In this document: piece after piece, positions 6,672-13,988 of the stretch
Position numbering within the stretch: position 1 is the stretch's first letter
Layout of the letters: every line of letters starts with the position of its first letter
Assembly: GCA_938091985.1 (NCBI GenBank)
Contig: CALKOE010000047.1
Span: 1-17,329 of the forward strand
DNA: 17,329 nucleotides
Direction of reading: 5' to 3'
DNA from: an uncultured Acidimicrobiales bacterium
GTDB taxonomy: Bacteria; Actinomycetota; Acidimicrobiia; Acidimicrobiales; Aldehydirespiratoraceae
Program-made: the position numbers and the translations under genes
Notes under the pieces: generated by a model
Told to the model about the DNA's origin: nothing
Seen by the model: the letters and a program-made list of their open reading frames with translations, nothing else
The model's database searches: none

Positions 6672-8336
6672 CTACGACTCCTCCCCCTCGTCAGCGGCTT
6701 CATCGGGCGAAATGTCGAGAAGCGGCGACTCAGAAGTGACAAGGGCAGGCGGCTCGGCGAAGTTGCCGGCGGGCGGTGGGGTGGCCGTCGCCCACTCGAG
6801 CGTGTGACCACTCCAGGGGTCGTCGGCACCGGTTTCACCCGAGCGCATCGCCTTCGCGAGCGAGGCAAGAAGGCCGAGGGCACCCAGTGCGATCAGCGCC
6901 ATGCCGAGCAGCGAAACAAGGTTGAGCACATCGGCGGCGTCTTCGGTCGGAGCGACCAGCGGGTTGTTGGCGGTGAGGAAGAAGCCGTTGATGAACTGGG
7001 CTCCACCGAGAAGGACCGCACCGAGCACGATCTCGGCCACGACCATGCGCCCCAACATCGGCGACAGTTCGTGGCCACCGATCTTCGGTGCCCAGAACCA
7101 GAGACCGGCGATTGCCGAGGCGATCGCAGCGAAGAGCACGAGGTTCATCACGCCGGCGACGGAGACGCGATCGCCGAGGTCGAGCGGCTGAATGACCCGG
7201 GCAACGCCAGCCGCAGTGCCGGCCAGGAGCAAAACGCCACCGCCGAGTGCGCCCAGCAGATGGGCGGGAGGCAAGCCGGCGACACGATCACGGCCACGGA
7301 ACACCGAGTCGGCGGCGCCGCCGATCGCCCCGAGAACCGGGAAGATCGCAGCGATACCGAAGGCGATGTAGACAAACTTCTCGTCGTAGCGGACCAACGC
7401 ATCGTTGGTTTCCTGGAAGTAGGGCTGCGCCCAGGCACCGACGGACAGCAGGCCGAAGAATCCGATGAGGCCGAGTGACAGCCCGTGACGAGCGCCGCGC
7501 ACGCCGGCGGCGACCGGAACGATCGAGCCGAGAATGCCGAGAACCGGAATGGCGAAGGCGTAGACCTGCGGCTGCTCGACAATCCAGGCGATCTGGCCGT
7601 AGATGCTGAGGTCGCCACTGAGGCCGCCACCAAAGGTGCCTGGCCCATTGTGGAGATCGACATACGCCACGAGAAGGTTCGCGAGCAGCACCGGAAGCGT
7701 GAGCATCCAGACGGCGCAGGCGACAAGCATCGACCAGGCGAAGAGCGGAGTGCGAAGCAGCGTCATGCCCTTGACCCGCATGGAGATCACCGTGGTGGCG
7801 ATGCACAGAGAGGCGAGCAAGAGCGACAGGACGACCATGCCCATACCGACAAGGGTGAGGGCAACGGCGTCGCGCTCATCTCCGCTGGCCCGGTCGACCG
7901 CACCCCACCCACCGTTGGCGAGGACTGCGGCGATCATGATGCCGGCACCGATGAGGAAGCCCCATACGGCGGACAGCGCGGCACGAGGGAACGCGATGTT
8001 GGTCGAACCGACCTGCATCGGCACGACGATTGTGGCCAGACCGATGAACAACGGCGCGGCGACGAGGAGCACGAGAGCGATGCGATAGAGCGCCCAGATC
8101 TGGAAGTAGGCGTTGTCGCCGCCGAAGATGTCGGTCGAGTCGGCATCGAGACGCTCGATCCCGAGCAGCACGCCGAGCACGAGGGCGCCGACGAGCAAGA
8201 GCACGCCTGATTGCAGCCAGATTCGGCCGATGCGCTTGTGATCCGTGGTGGTCAGGGACTCATAGAGCCCAGCCACCGCAGGAGAAGGGGCCGCCGAAGC
8301 AGTTTCGGTCGCCGGCGGTGAGTCGGTCATCGTCAT
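6672..8336 (-). CDS. COX1-like protein lacking all heme and copper ligands
   Basis: A 554-residue polytopic membrane protein clearly derived from heme-copper oxidase subunit I. It shares with CtaD the N-terminal TDHKRIG (VDHKKIG), an ungapped stretch ending AFPR, WI-x-x-x-P-x-VY, FW-x-PKI and the C-terminal DPW...LEW...NF pattern. Yet every metal ligand is replaced: heme a H92 and H408 of CtaD become Y84 and M397; heme a3 H406 becomes G395; CuB H271, H320 and H321 become Q255, Q304 and P305. E273 becomes Q257 and no K-channel lysine is evident, while the CuB-linked tyrosine (Y259) is kept. It should not be able to reduce oxygen. The frame is intact, with its own GGAGG 12 nt before ATG 8334-8336; an ATG at 8330 is the alternative start. 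It is the first gene of the operon, behind a 201-nt leader. A structural or regulatory partner of the caa3 oxidase is plausible but unproven. Confidence 0.88.
   Translation of the reverse strand: MTMTDSPPATETASAAPSPAVAGLYESLTTTDHKRIGRIWLQSGVLLLVGALVLGVLLGIERLDADSTDIFGGDNAYFQIWALYRIALVLLVAAPLFIGLATIVVPMQVGSTNIAFPRAALSAVWGFLIGAGIMIAAVLANGGWGAVDRASGDERDAVALTLVGMGMVVLSLLLASLCIATTVISMRVKGMTLLRTPLFAWSMLVACAVWMLTLPVLLANLLVAYVDLHNGPGTFGGGLSGDLSIYGQIAWIVEQPQVYAFAIPVLGILGSIVPVAAGVRGARHGLSLGLIGFFGLLSVGAWAQPYFQETNDALVRYDEKFVYIAFGIAAIFPVLGAIGGAADSVFRGRDRVAGLPPAHLLGALGGGVLLLAGTAAGVARVIQPLDLGDRVSVAGVMNLVLFAAIASAIAGLWFWAPKIGGHELSPMLGRMVVAEIVLGAVLLGGAQFINGFFLTANNPLVAPTEDAADVLNLVSLLGMALIALGALGLLASLAKAMRSGETGADDPWSGHTLEWATATPPPAGNFAEPPALVTSESPLLDISPDEAADEGEES
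6680..6684 (-). promoter_or_regulatory. Ribosome-binding site of the COX3-like gene
   Basis: GGAGG on the minus strand inside the last codons of the COX1-like gene, 8 nt before the ATG at 6671. It indicates that the small downstream gene is actively translated together with its neighbour. Confidence 0.6.
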
Positions 8337-8347
8337 AGTGGCAGTGA

Positions 8348-8353
8348 TCCTCC
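8348..8353 (-). promoter_or_regulatory. Ribosome-binding site of the COX1-like gene
   Basis: GGAGGA on the minus strand; the GGAGG core is 12 nt before the ATG at 8336, slightly long, and 18 nt before the alternative ATG at 8330. It excludes the longer reading frame to 8504. Confidence 0.5.
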
Positions 8354-8461
8354 GACAGCAGCACCGGACAGCGGTGGTGCAGCTGTTGCTTCGTTCGTGG
8401 GCGCACCACTGGCTTCGCCGCGCAGCACGCGACGACACCGGAGGTGCAGTACCGAGAGGGG

Positions 8462-8493
8462 AGCCTACAGCGCTGCGCGCACCTGGTTGTAAA
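8462..8493 (-). promoter_or_regulatory. Candidate promoter of the oxidase operon
   Basis: On the minus strand, TTTACA (8493-8488) and TAGGCT (8467-8462) resemble -35 and -10 hexamers, with a longish 20-nt spacer (19 if TTACAA is used). It lies in the only sizeable non-coding gap (8337-8537) between ctaB and the operon, about 125 nt upstream of the first ATG. The assignment is by pattern only. Confidence 0.3.
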
Positions 8494-8505
8494 CCGGGCG
8501 GCAAG

Positions 8506-8525
8506 GGATTTTCGACGGATTTTCG
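8506..8525. repeat. Two 9-bp direct repeats, 11-bp period, upstream of the operon promoter
   Basis: GGATTTTCG occurs at 8506-8514 and again at 8517-8525, separated by AC. The 11-bp period is about one helical turn, so both copies face the same side of the DNA. They are flanked by GGCGGC (8497-8502) and GCCGCC (8525-8530). Relative to the candidate promoter they sit just upstream of the -35 element, where activator sites often lie. The repeat is seen directly; the regulatory role is inferred. Confidence 0.45.
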
Positions 8526-8537
8526 CCGCCGGGGCCC

Positions 8538-9434
<897 letters not shown>

Positions 9435-9442
9435 AAGACGAA

Positions 9443-9448
9443 AGGCTA
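9443..9448 (-). promoter_or_regulatory. Candidate -10 element for leaderless ctaB
   Basis: TAGCCT on the minus strand fits the TANNNT pattern of actinobacterial -10 boxes and ends 8 nt before the GTG at 9434, so transcription could begin at or next to the start codon. No convincing -35 is seen. Confidence 0.4.
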
Positions 9449-9482
9449 ACGGCCGACAGGGCATCACCGCCCAACGGGGCCG

Positions 9483-9488
9483 TACGCT
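9483..9488 (+). promoter_or_regulatory. Candidate -10 element for leaderless ctaA
   Basis: TACGCT (TANNNT) ends 6 nt before the GTG at 9495, again as expected for a leaderless mRNA. With the opposite element at 9443-9448 it forms a compact divergent promoter pair between ctaB and ctaA. Confidence 0.4.
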
Positions 9489-9494
9489 TTGGTC

Positions 9495-10424
9495 GTGAGT
9501 CCGGCCCGTTACGTCTCCTTGACCCGCGCTGCGCTGTGGTCACTCACGATCATCGTGATCTCCGGCGGCGCCGTGCGACTGACCGGATCCGGGCTCGGAT
9601 GTTCGGACTGGCCGAACTGCGAGCAGGACCAGCTCGTGTCCGACTTCGAGTATCACGGCATGATCGAGTTCGGAAACCGCATGTTCACCGGCGTGGTCAC
9701 GATCGCGGTGGTCGCCGCGGTGCTCGGCTCACTTCGACGCACTCCCCGTCGCGCCGACCTGATCCGGTTGTCGTGGGGCCTGGTGGCCGGGGTCGTCGCC
9801 CAGATCATTCTCGGCGGTCTGCTCGTGAAGACGGAGCTCGACCCACGGTTCACAATGGGGCACTTCCTCCTCTCGATGGTGCTGTTGTGGAACGCAACCG
9901 TGCTCATGCACCGAGCCGGAATCGGCGATGGACCGTTCTTCAGCGGCGGATGGGCCGACGACCACGACCGGGGCGAAGACGACAAGCACTTCATGCGACG
10001 ACTCACCCGCGGCGTCATGGCCGCCGGTGCAATCGTGTTGGTGATCGGCACGATCGTGACCGGATCAGGACCCCACTCGGGCAGCGACGAGGCCGAAGTG
10101 GCCGAGCGTTTGCCGTTCCTCGTTCGCGATGTGACCCGTATTCACAGCATCACCGCGATCGCGCTGCTCCTCGGTGTTGCGTTCGTCGGGTTCGAGGCCC
10201 ATCGACGGAACCTGACCAACGTCCGCCGCTCGGCGCTGACGGTGCTCGGGCTCGTCGTCGCCCAGGGCGTGGTCGGCTACTGGCAGTACTTCGCCGGTGT
10301 GCCCGTGCTGCTCGTGGCGGTCCACATCACGCTCGCGTCGATCACCTGGATCCACATCGTTCGGTTGGATCTCGAGGCGACGCTCATCAATGCCCCGGCC
10401 GACGTCAGGCTCGTGGCGCCATGA
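9495..10424 (+). CDS. ctaA: Heme A synthase (COX15/CtaA family)
   Basis: A 309-residue protein with eight predicted helices that converts heme O to heme A for the oxidase. Visible signatures are the paired cysteines C36 and C42 (GLGCSDWPNC), the glutamate E58 within IEFGNR, and histidines H54, H123 (MGHFLL), H217 (RIHSIT) and H277 (AVHITL) at heme-ligand positions of the two four-helix halves. In the common ExxHR motif the histidine is N61 here; I recall this as usual for actinobacterial members. Between the halves (about 143-170) is a charged loop. The start is the GTG at 9495; a TTG at 9489 is in frame but overlaps the putative promoter region. It is divergent from ctaB and overlaps clpS by 4 nt (ATGA). 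Confidence 0.92.
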   Translation: MSPARYVSLTRAALWSLTIIVISGGAVRLTGSGLGCSDWPNCEQDQLVSDFEYHGMIEFGNRMFTGVVTIAVVAAVLGSLRRTPRRADLIRLSWGLVAGVVAQIILGGLLVKTELDPRFTMGHFLLSMVLLWNATVLMHRAGIGDGPFFSGGWADDHDRGEDDKHFMRRLTRGVMAAGAIVLVIGTIVTGSGPHSGSDEAEVAERLPFLVRDVTRIHSITAIALLLGVAFVGFEAHRRNLTNVRRSALTVLGLVVAQGVVGYWQYFAGVPVLLVAVHITLASITWIHIVRLDLEATLINAPADVRLVAP

Positions 10425-10708
10425 CCGCACCTGTGATCGTCGAGAACCGGGAGACCGAGTCCGTCGACGATCTGTCGCGACCATGGAAGGTGATCGTGTG
10501 GGATGACCCGATCAACCTCATGTCGTATGTCGCATTTGTCTTCCGCAAGCTGTTCGGCTTCTCCGAGGAGAAGGCCCACCGGTTGATGATGGAGGTCCAC
10601 CAGGACGGCAAGGCGGTCGTGTCGTCGGGTCCGCAGGAGAAGGCGGAGATGGACGTGTTTCGTCTCCACGAACACGGCCTCTGGGCGACCATGGAGCACG
10701 ACTCGTGA
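10421..10708 (+). CDS. clpS: ATP-dependent Clp protease adaptor ClpS
   Basis: A 95-residue cytoplasmic adaptor that binds proteins with destabilising N-terminal residues and hands them to the ClpC/ClpA-ClpP protease. The domain starts at PWKVIVWDDPINLMSYV (21-37), where D28, D29 and M34 correspond to pocket residues of the E. coli protein, and continues with KAHRLMMEVHQDGKAVV, in which H60 matches the pocket histidine. Residues 1-20 are a short flexible N-terminal extension. The ATG at 10421 overlaps the ctaA stop (ATGA), so it is probably translated with ctaA. The stop lies inside the first unit of an imperfect tandem duplication (10685-10742), so the last residues MEHDS and the stop are nearly repeated downstream. 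Confidence 0.93.
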   Translation: MTAPVIVENRETESVDDLSRPWKVIVWDDPINLMSYVAFVFRKLFGFSEEKAHRLMMEVHQDGKAVVSSGPQEKAEMDVFRLHEHGLWATMEHDS

Positions 10709-10742
10709 GTGCGACCAACAATGGGGAGCACGACTCGTGAGT
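10685..10742 (+). repeat. Imperfect tandem duplication of the clpS/DUF2017 gene junction
   Basis: Unit 1 (10685-10710, 26 bp) and unit 2 (10711-10742, 32 bp) are directly adjacent. Both begin with GCGACCA and end with AGCACGACTCGTGAGT; the second has six extra bases in its middle. The shared end holds a GTGA, where a TGA stop overlaps a GTG start, preceded by a Shine-Dalgarno-like GGAG or GGGGAG. So the whole stop/start junction has been doubled. Confidence 0.85.
10705..10740 (+). CDS. Possible 11-residue micro-ORF between clpS and the DUF2017 gene
   Basis: GTG at 10705 overlaps the clpS stop by 4 nt and is followed by ten codons (reading MSATNNGEHDS) to a TGA at 10738-10740, which in turn overlaps the GTG of the next gene by 4 nt. 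GGAG lies 8 nt upstream. It arises from the tandem duplication. Translation is possible by coupling; a function of the peptide itself is not implied, but the frame would carry ribosomes from clpS to the next gene. Confidence 0.35.
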   Translation: MSATNNGEHDS

Positions 10743-11195
10743 CATCCGTCGTGGCCGTTCTTGCCGACCGAGGTCGGCGTGGAGGTGAACCTTCAGGAGC
10801 ACGAGCAGGAAGTTCTCGAGAATCTGATCGTCGATCTCCGCCATCTCCTGATGGCCGACGCACACGACGCACTCCGTCGGCTGAAGCCACCGGCGCACCC
10901 CGACAATGAGGAGGCCGAAGCGGCCTACCGGGAGCTCGTCGACGACGACATGTTGCGGTCTCGGCTCGACCTTCTCGACGTGATCGATCACGGCATGAAC
11001 GGCGCCACTCTCGATGAGGAAGGCGTCGGCGCCTGGATGCAGGGGCTCAACATGATCCGGCTCGTCCTCGGCGAACGGCTCGAACTCGACGGCGCCGACC
11101 TGCAATCCCACGAACTCCCGGAGGGGCCAGCAACGTTCCTCTACGAGTGGACGGGTGAGCTGCTGGAATTCCTCGTGCGAGCTGCGTCGGGTTGA
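10737..11195 (+). CDS. DUF2017 family protein
   Basis: A 152-residue soluble, mostly helical and acidic protein with the features of DUF2017, an actinobacterial family of unknown function usually encoded next to clpS. No membrane segment, signal or catalytic motif is apparent; the sequence includes EHEQEVLENLIVDLRHLL near the N-terminus and a C-terminal EWTGELLEFLVRAA. The GTG at 10737 follows GGGGAG by 8 nt and overlaps the micro-ORF stop. The conserved pairing with clpS suggests a role around regulated proteolysis, but this is guilt by association. It ends 4 nt from the convergent PH-domain gene, with no terminator between them. Confidence 0.82.
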   Translation: MSHPSWPFLPTEVGVEVNLQEHEQEVLENLIVDLRHLLMADAHDALRRLKPPAHPDNEEAEAAYRELVDDDMLRSRLDLLDVIDHGMNGATLDEEGVGAWMQGLNMIRLVLGERLELDGADLQSHELPEGPATFLYEWTGELLEFLVRAASG

Positions 11196-11199
11196 ACGC

Positions 11200-12660
11200 T
11201 TAGGCCCGCAACTCCCACGTGGTGGACGCGGCGGCTTCGGCGAGCTGAAGCTCGAGCTCCCGGCAACGCGCGATCGGCAAGTCCGGAATGACCACGTGGT
11301 TGCTCGGTCCCACGCCAGCTGTGCTGATGATCAGATGAGCGAGCCCGAGCCGCCGTTGGAACAGAGATGCGCGGGTCGACACCGATTGGATGTTGCCCAG
11401 CGGAACCTGCGTGAGGTGATGTTCGAGCACGCCGCGTCGCACGACGAGACGACGCTGGTCGACGGAGATTCCCAGCTGCCGGTGGCGCTCACGCGCGAAC
11501 CACACCGCAACGGGCCACCACACCAGGGTGGGCGCGAGAACGGCCAGCGGATGAACGAGCCAGAGCACGACCGACGCAGGGAGAAGTACGAGGAGATAGA
11601 TGACCGCCGCTCGCACCAGCTGACGCCGGATGGTGAGCACGCTCACTGGCTCGAGCTCGACCGCGAACGCCGGATCGACATCGACCGAACCCTGCACGAT
11701 CCGGCCGACCTCGTCGGTCGACGCAGCCGGCGAGAGCTGAACGATCGGGCTGTTCTTCGTTGCAGCCTTCCCGGTCGCCGCGGAGAAGGCGATCTGGTGG
11801 AGGTTGAGTCGCCGCACGATCGGCCCGGAGCTGACCGTGAGGGTCTGGATTCGCTCGGGGCGAACTTCGACCTGACGGCGCGACAACAAGCCCGCCTCGA
11901 CTCGCAGCGAACGGGGAGATCGCTCCAGACGGAAGCCACCGCTGACCAGGACCAAGTTGGTCGTGATGAAGATGGCGATGAGGACCAGCAGGCCGACACC
12001 GACACCGGCCGCCACGAGCGCGCCGAAGACACCGACGCCCAGCGCGACCACTACGACGGCCGCGAACGCGACCGCACCCAGCAGTATCAGGCCCGGCGCT
12101 ATCGCAGCGAGGCTGTAGACGATCAGCGAGTTCGTGGGAGTCGTGTGGAGCAGCGCGGCCGGGGGGTCGGGCGGCGGCGCAAGCGAACTGGCGCCGAGCT
12201 CAGTGTCGACCTCGGCCGCCTCATGTTGGCGCGCAAGAGTCCGAAGCCGGCTGGTGAGCGCCGACGCATCGTCCTTGCCGAGGTAGCTGATCTCGATATC
12301 GCCGTCGGCTGATGCTTCGGCCACCTGGACCACCGCGAGGCCGACGATGCGAGCGAGGACCGGTTCCGCCACCGACACCTGCTGAATGCGGGCAAGCGGG
12401 ATCGAGCGGGCCTGACGGTTCAGGATCCCGGACCGGTAGTGGACTGCTTCGTCGGTGATCGCATAGCCGGTCATGAACCAGCCCAGCGCACCGAACCCGA
12501 TCGTGACGACGCCGGCAGCCACAGCCAACGTGTCGAACCCGAGCCCGCCACCGAACGCGAACACGAACAACAACGGGAATCCGTTGCCGGTGACGAACGA
12601 CGCCACCAACACCAGAACGGTGAGCGGATGCGGCCGACGCCAGTCGAGTTCGCCGATCAC
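11200..12660 (-). CDS. Membrane protein with three bacterial PH domains (YdbT-like)
   Basis: A 486-residue protein built of three repeats, each a pair of membrane helices followed by a bacterial PH (bPH2, formerly DUF304) domain. Recognisable domain cores are ITDEAVHYRSGILNRQARSI with IPLARIQQVSV (about 68-100), LRVEAGLLSRRQVEVRPERI (near 275) and VDQRRLVVRRGVLEHHLTQV with PLGNIQSVSTRASLFQRRLG (about 397-440). Hydrophobic pairs are near residues 13-60, 178-240 and 347-388. This is the layout of Bacillus YdbT. The family's function is not well defined; YdbS/YdbT in Bacillus have been linked to resistance against an antimicrobial peptide. The GTG start at 12660 overlaps the stop of the smaller PH gene by 4 nt, a strong sign of coupled expression. 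Confidence 0.88.
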   Translation of the reverse strand: MIGELDWRRPHPLTVLVLVASFVTGNGFPLLFVFAFGGGLGFDTLAVAAGVVTIGFGALGWFMTGYAITDEAVHYRSGILNRQARSIPLARIQQVSVAEPVLARIVGLAVVQVAEASADGDIEISYLGKDDASALTSRLRTLARQHEAAEVDTELGASSLAPPPDPPAALLHTTPTNSLIVYSLAAIAPGLILLGAVAFAAVVVVALGVGVFGALVAAGVGVGLLVLIAIFITTNLVLVSGGFRLERSPRSLRVEAGLLSRRQVEVRPERIQTLTVSSGPIVRRLNLHQIAFSAATGKAATKNSPIVQLSPAASTDEVGRIVQGSVDVDPAFAVELEPVSVLTIRRQLVRAAVIYLLVLLPASVVLWLVHPLAVLAPTLVWWPVAVWFARERHRQLGISVDQRRLVVRRGVLEHHLTQVPLGNIQSVSTRASLFQRRLGLAHLIISTAGVGPSNHVVIPDLPIARCRELELQLAEAAASTTWELRA

Positions 12661-13115
12661 CCCGCAAGCTCGCTTCTCAGTTGTTCCGCCGCTTCATTTT
12701 CGAGGTGCGGAATCGTGAGATTGGGAGTGTGGGTGCCCGCAGTGTGGATCACGATCGAGCTGAGCCCGAGCCAGCGATCGATCGGGCCGGTCTTGGTGGT
12801 GAGCGTCTGCACGCGAGTCCGAGGCACCACCTGAGTGGTTCGAATCAACACGCCACTGCGGCGCTCGATCCACCGGTGATCGATTCCCCATCGCCATCGG
12901 TCGAACGCGAGGTTGATGACCCAGAGCCGAAGCGCGAGGAACACCACAGCCACAGCGACAAGGGCGAGCGTCACTGCGAAGAGGTCGCCGAGGATTCCGA
13001 CCACGAGTCCGGCAACGACGATCACAACGGCCTGGATGACCGCGACAACTCTCCACAACGTGCGGATCGCGCTGGGCATCGGATTGGTTGCGATCGGCTC
13101 CGCCGGTGCGGTCAT
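12657..13115 (-). CDS. Small membrane PH-domain protein (YdbS-like)
   Basis: A 152-residue protein with two N-terminal membrane helices (about 20-45 and 46-66) and one bacterial PH domain (about 73-150). The domain core reads GIDHRWIERRSGVLIRTTQV, then VPRTRVQTLTTKTGPIDRWL and IHTAGTHTPNLTIPHL, which is the conserved bPH2 pattern of a strand pair, a basic-residue turn and a terminal segment with Pro and Leu. It is the partner of the three-domain protein encoded immediately downstream, matching the YdbS-YdbT arrangement. The start is ATG 13113-13115; a GATACT hexamer 6 nt upstream suggests a leaderless message, and the only SD-like bases touch the ATG. No specific substrate or ligand can be named. 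Confidence 0.87.
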   Translation of the reverse strand: MTAPAEPIATNPMPSAIRTLWRVVAVIQAVVIVVAGLVVGILGDLFAVTLALVAVAVVFLALRLWVINLAFDRWRWGIDHRWIERRSGVLIRTTQVVPRTRVQTLTTKTGPIDRWLGLSSIVIHTAGTHTPNLTIPHLENEAAEQLRSELAG

Positions 13116-13121
13116 CTTCCA

Positions 13122-13127
13122 AGTATC
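13122..13127 (-). promoter_or_regulatory. Candidate -10 element for the PH-domain gene pair
   Basis: GATACT on the minus strand (four of six bases as in TATAAT) ends 6 nt before the ATG at 13115. The gap to the upstream degV stop is only 36 nt. A GTGACA at 13155-13150 is too far (22 nt) to be a standard -35. Confidence 0.35.
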
Positions 13128-13151
13128 GACGAGGTGGTCACTGCGATCGTG

Positions 13152-13988
13152 TCACTCGGCGATCGGATACCAGAAGCCACCCGCGGTGCCCGGCCCCGTG
13201 TGCGCTGCGATCGACGGACCAACGCGGTAGCGAACGAGATCGACCTCGACGGCGCTGTCGCGCAATCGGGCCTCGATGCCCTCGGTGAAAACGATCGTCG
13301 CCGGATCCGCGAGCGACACCCCGGCACGAATCGGACGGCCGGCGGCCAGGAAGGGTTCGACCATCTGATCGCAGAGATCATCGACTGAGTGCCCGGTGGC
13401 CAAGACGTCGATCGCGCCGGCAACGCCGCCGAGCACCATCACTCCATCGTGGTCTTCGGCGAGGTGAGAGGCGAGACGCCCGCCCTTTCGAGCGAAGTCG
13501 AGCGCCTGGATGATGAACGTGGTCCCCACCGTTGTCGCGGTGGCTCTGGCTCGCTCGGCCGCCGCATCAGCCGAAGCCCCCGCCGCCAGGGCCGCGCCCG
13601 CCTCCCAGACGCAGCAGCTCACGCCGAACGACGCGGTGCCCGAATCCACGAGATGCACGGGCACATCAACGCAGTCCGCGGCGAGGCGAGCCGCATTGAC
13701 CGTCCCGGAGTGTTCCGCCCCGACGTGGACAGAAACGATCTCGCTGGCGCCCTCGCGAACCGCCTGCTCGTACACGGCCGCGATTTCCCCCGGGCTCGGT
13801 TGCGAGGTGGTCACTTCAGGGCCAACACCATCCTTGAAGCGGCACCAGAATTCCTCGGCGTGGAGGTCGACCCCTTCTCGGTGATCGACTCCATCGACGG
13901 TGACCACCACAGGAACGACAGCAACATCGAGGCGAAGGGCAAGCTCCGGAGGAATCTGCGATGCCGAGTCGGTGACGAGTTTGATCAC
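13152..13988 (-). CDS. DegV family fatty-acid-binding protein
   Basis: A 278-residue soluble protein of the DegV family. Members bind a long-chain fatty acid; those called FakB present it to the kinase FakA, giving acyl-phosphate. Family signatures visible are the N-terminal VTDSAS (5-10), TTSQPSPGE (60-68) with the serine and threonine that hold the carboxylate, AEHSGTVNAARLAA, VDSGTASFG, and LDFARKGGRLA, matching the usual LxYLxKGGR segment. Full length, with no truncation. The GTG start at 13988 overlaps the stop of the PlsY-like gene by 4 nt. PlsY uses acyl-phosphate, the product of the Fak route, so the pairing makes biochemical sense, although no FakA gene is in the window and not every DegV protein is proven to be a FakB. 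Confidence 0.9.
   Translation of the reverse strand: MIKLVTDSASQIPPELALRLDVAVVPVVVTVDGVDHREGVDLHAEEFWCRFKDGVGPEVTTSQPSPGEIAAVYEQAVREGASEIVSVHVGAEHSGTVNAARLAADCVDVPVHLVDSGTASFGVSCCVWEAGAALAAGASADAAAERARATATTVGTTFIIQALDFARKGGRLASHLAEDHDGVMVLGGVAGAIDVLATGHSVDDLCDQMVEPFLAAGRPIRAGVSLADPATIVFTEGIEARLRDSAVEVDLVRYRVGPSIAAHTGPGTAGGFWYPIAE

Noticed and set aside
6672-8336. COX1-like gene as a pseudogene.
   Set aside because: No stop or frameshift, its own ribosome-binding site, retained N- and C-terminal motifs, and tight coupling to the next gene; it is diverged, not broken.
6672-8336. COX1-like gene as a nitric oxide reductase or cbb3 subunit.
   Set aside because: Those families keep the histidine ligands, which are all absent here, and the C-terminal DPW/LEW pattern points to an aa3-type CtaD ancestor.
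11193-11202. Possible bidirectional terminator between the convergent DUF2017 and PH-domain genes.
   Set aside because: Only 4 nt separate the stop codons and no hairpin with a T-run is visible around them.
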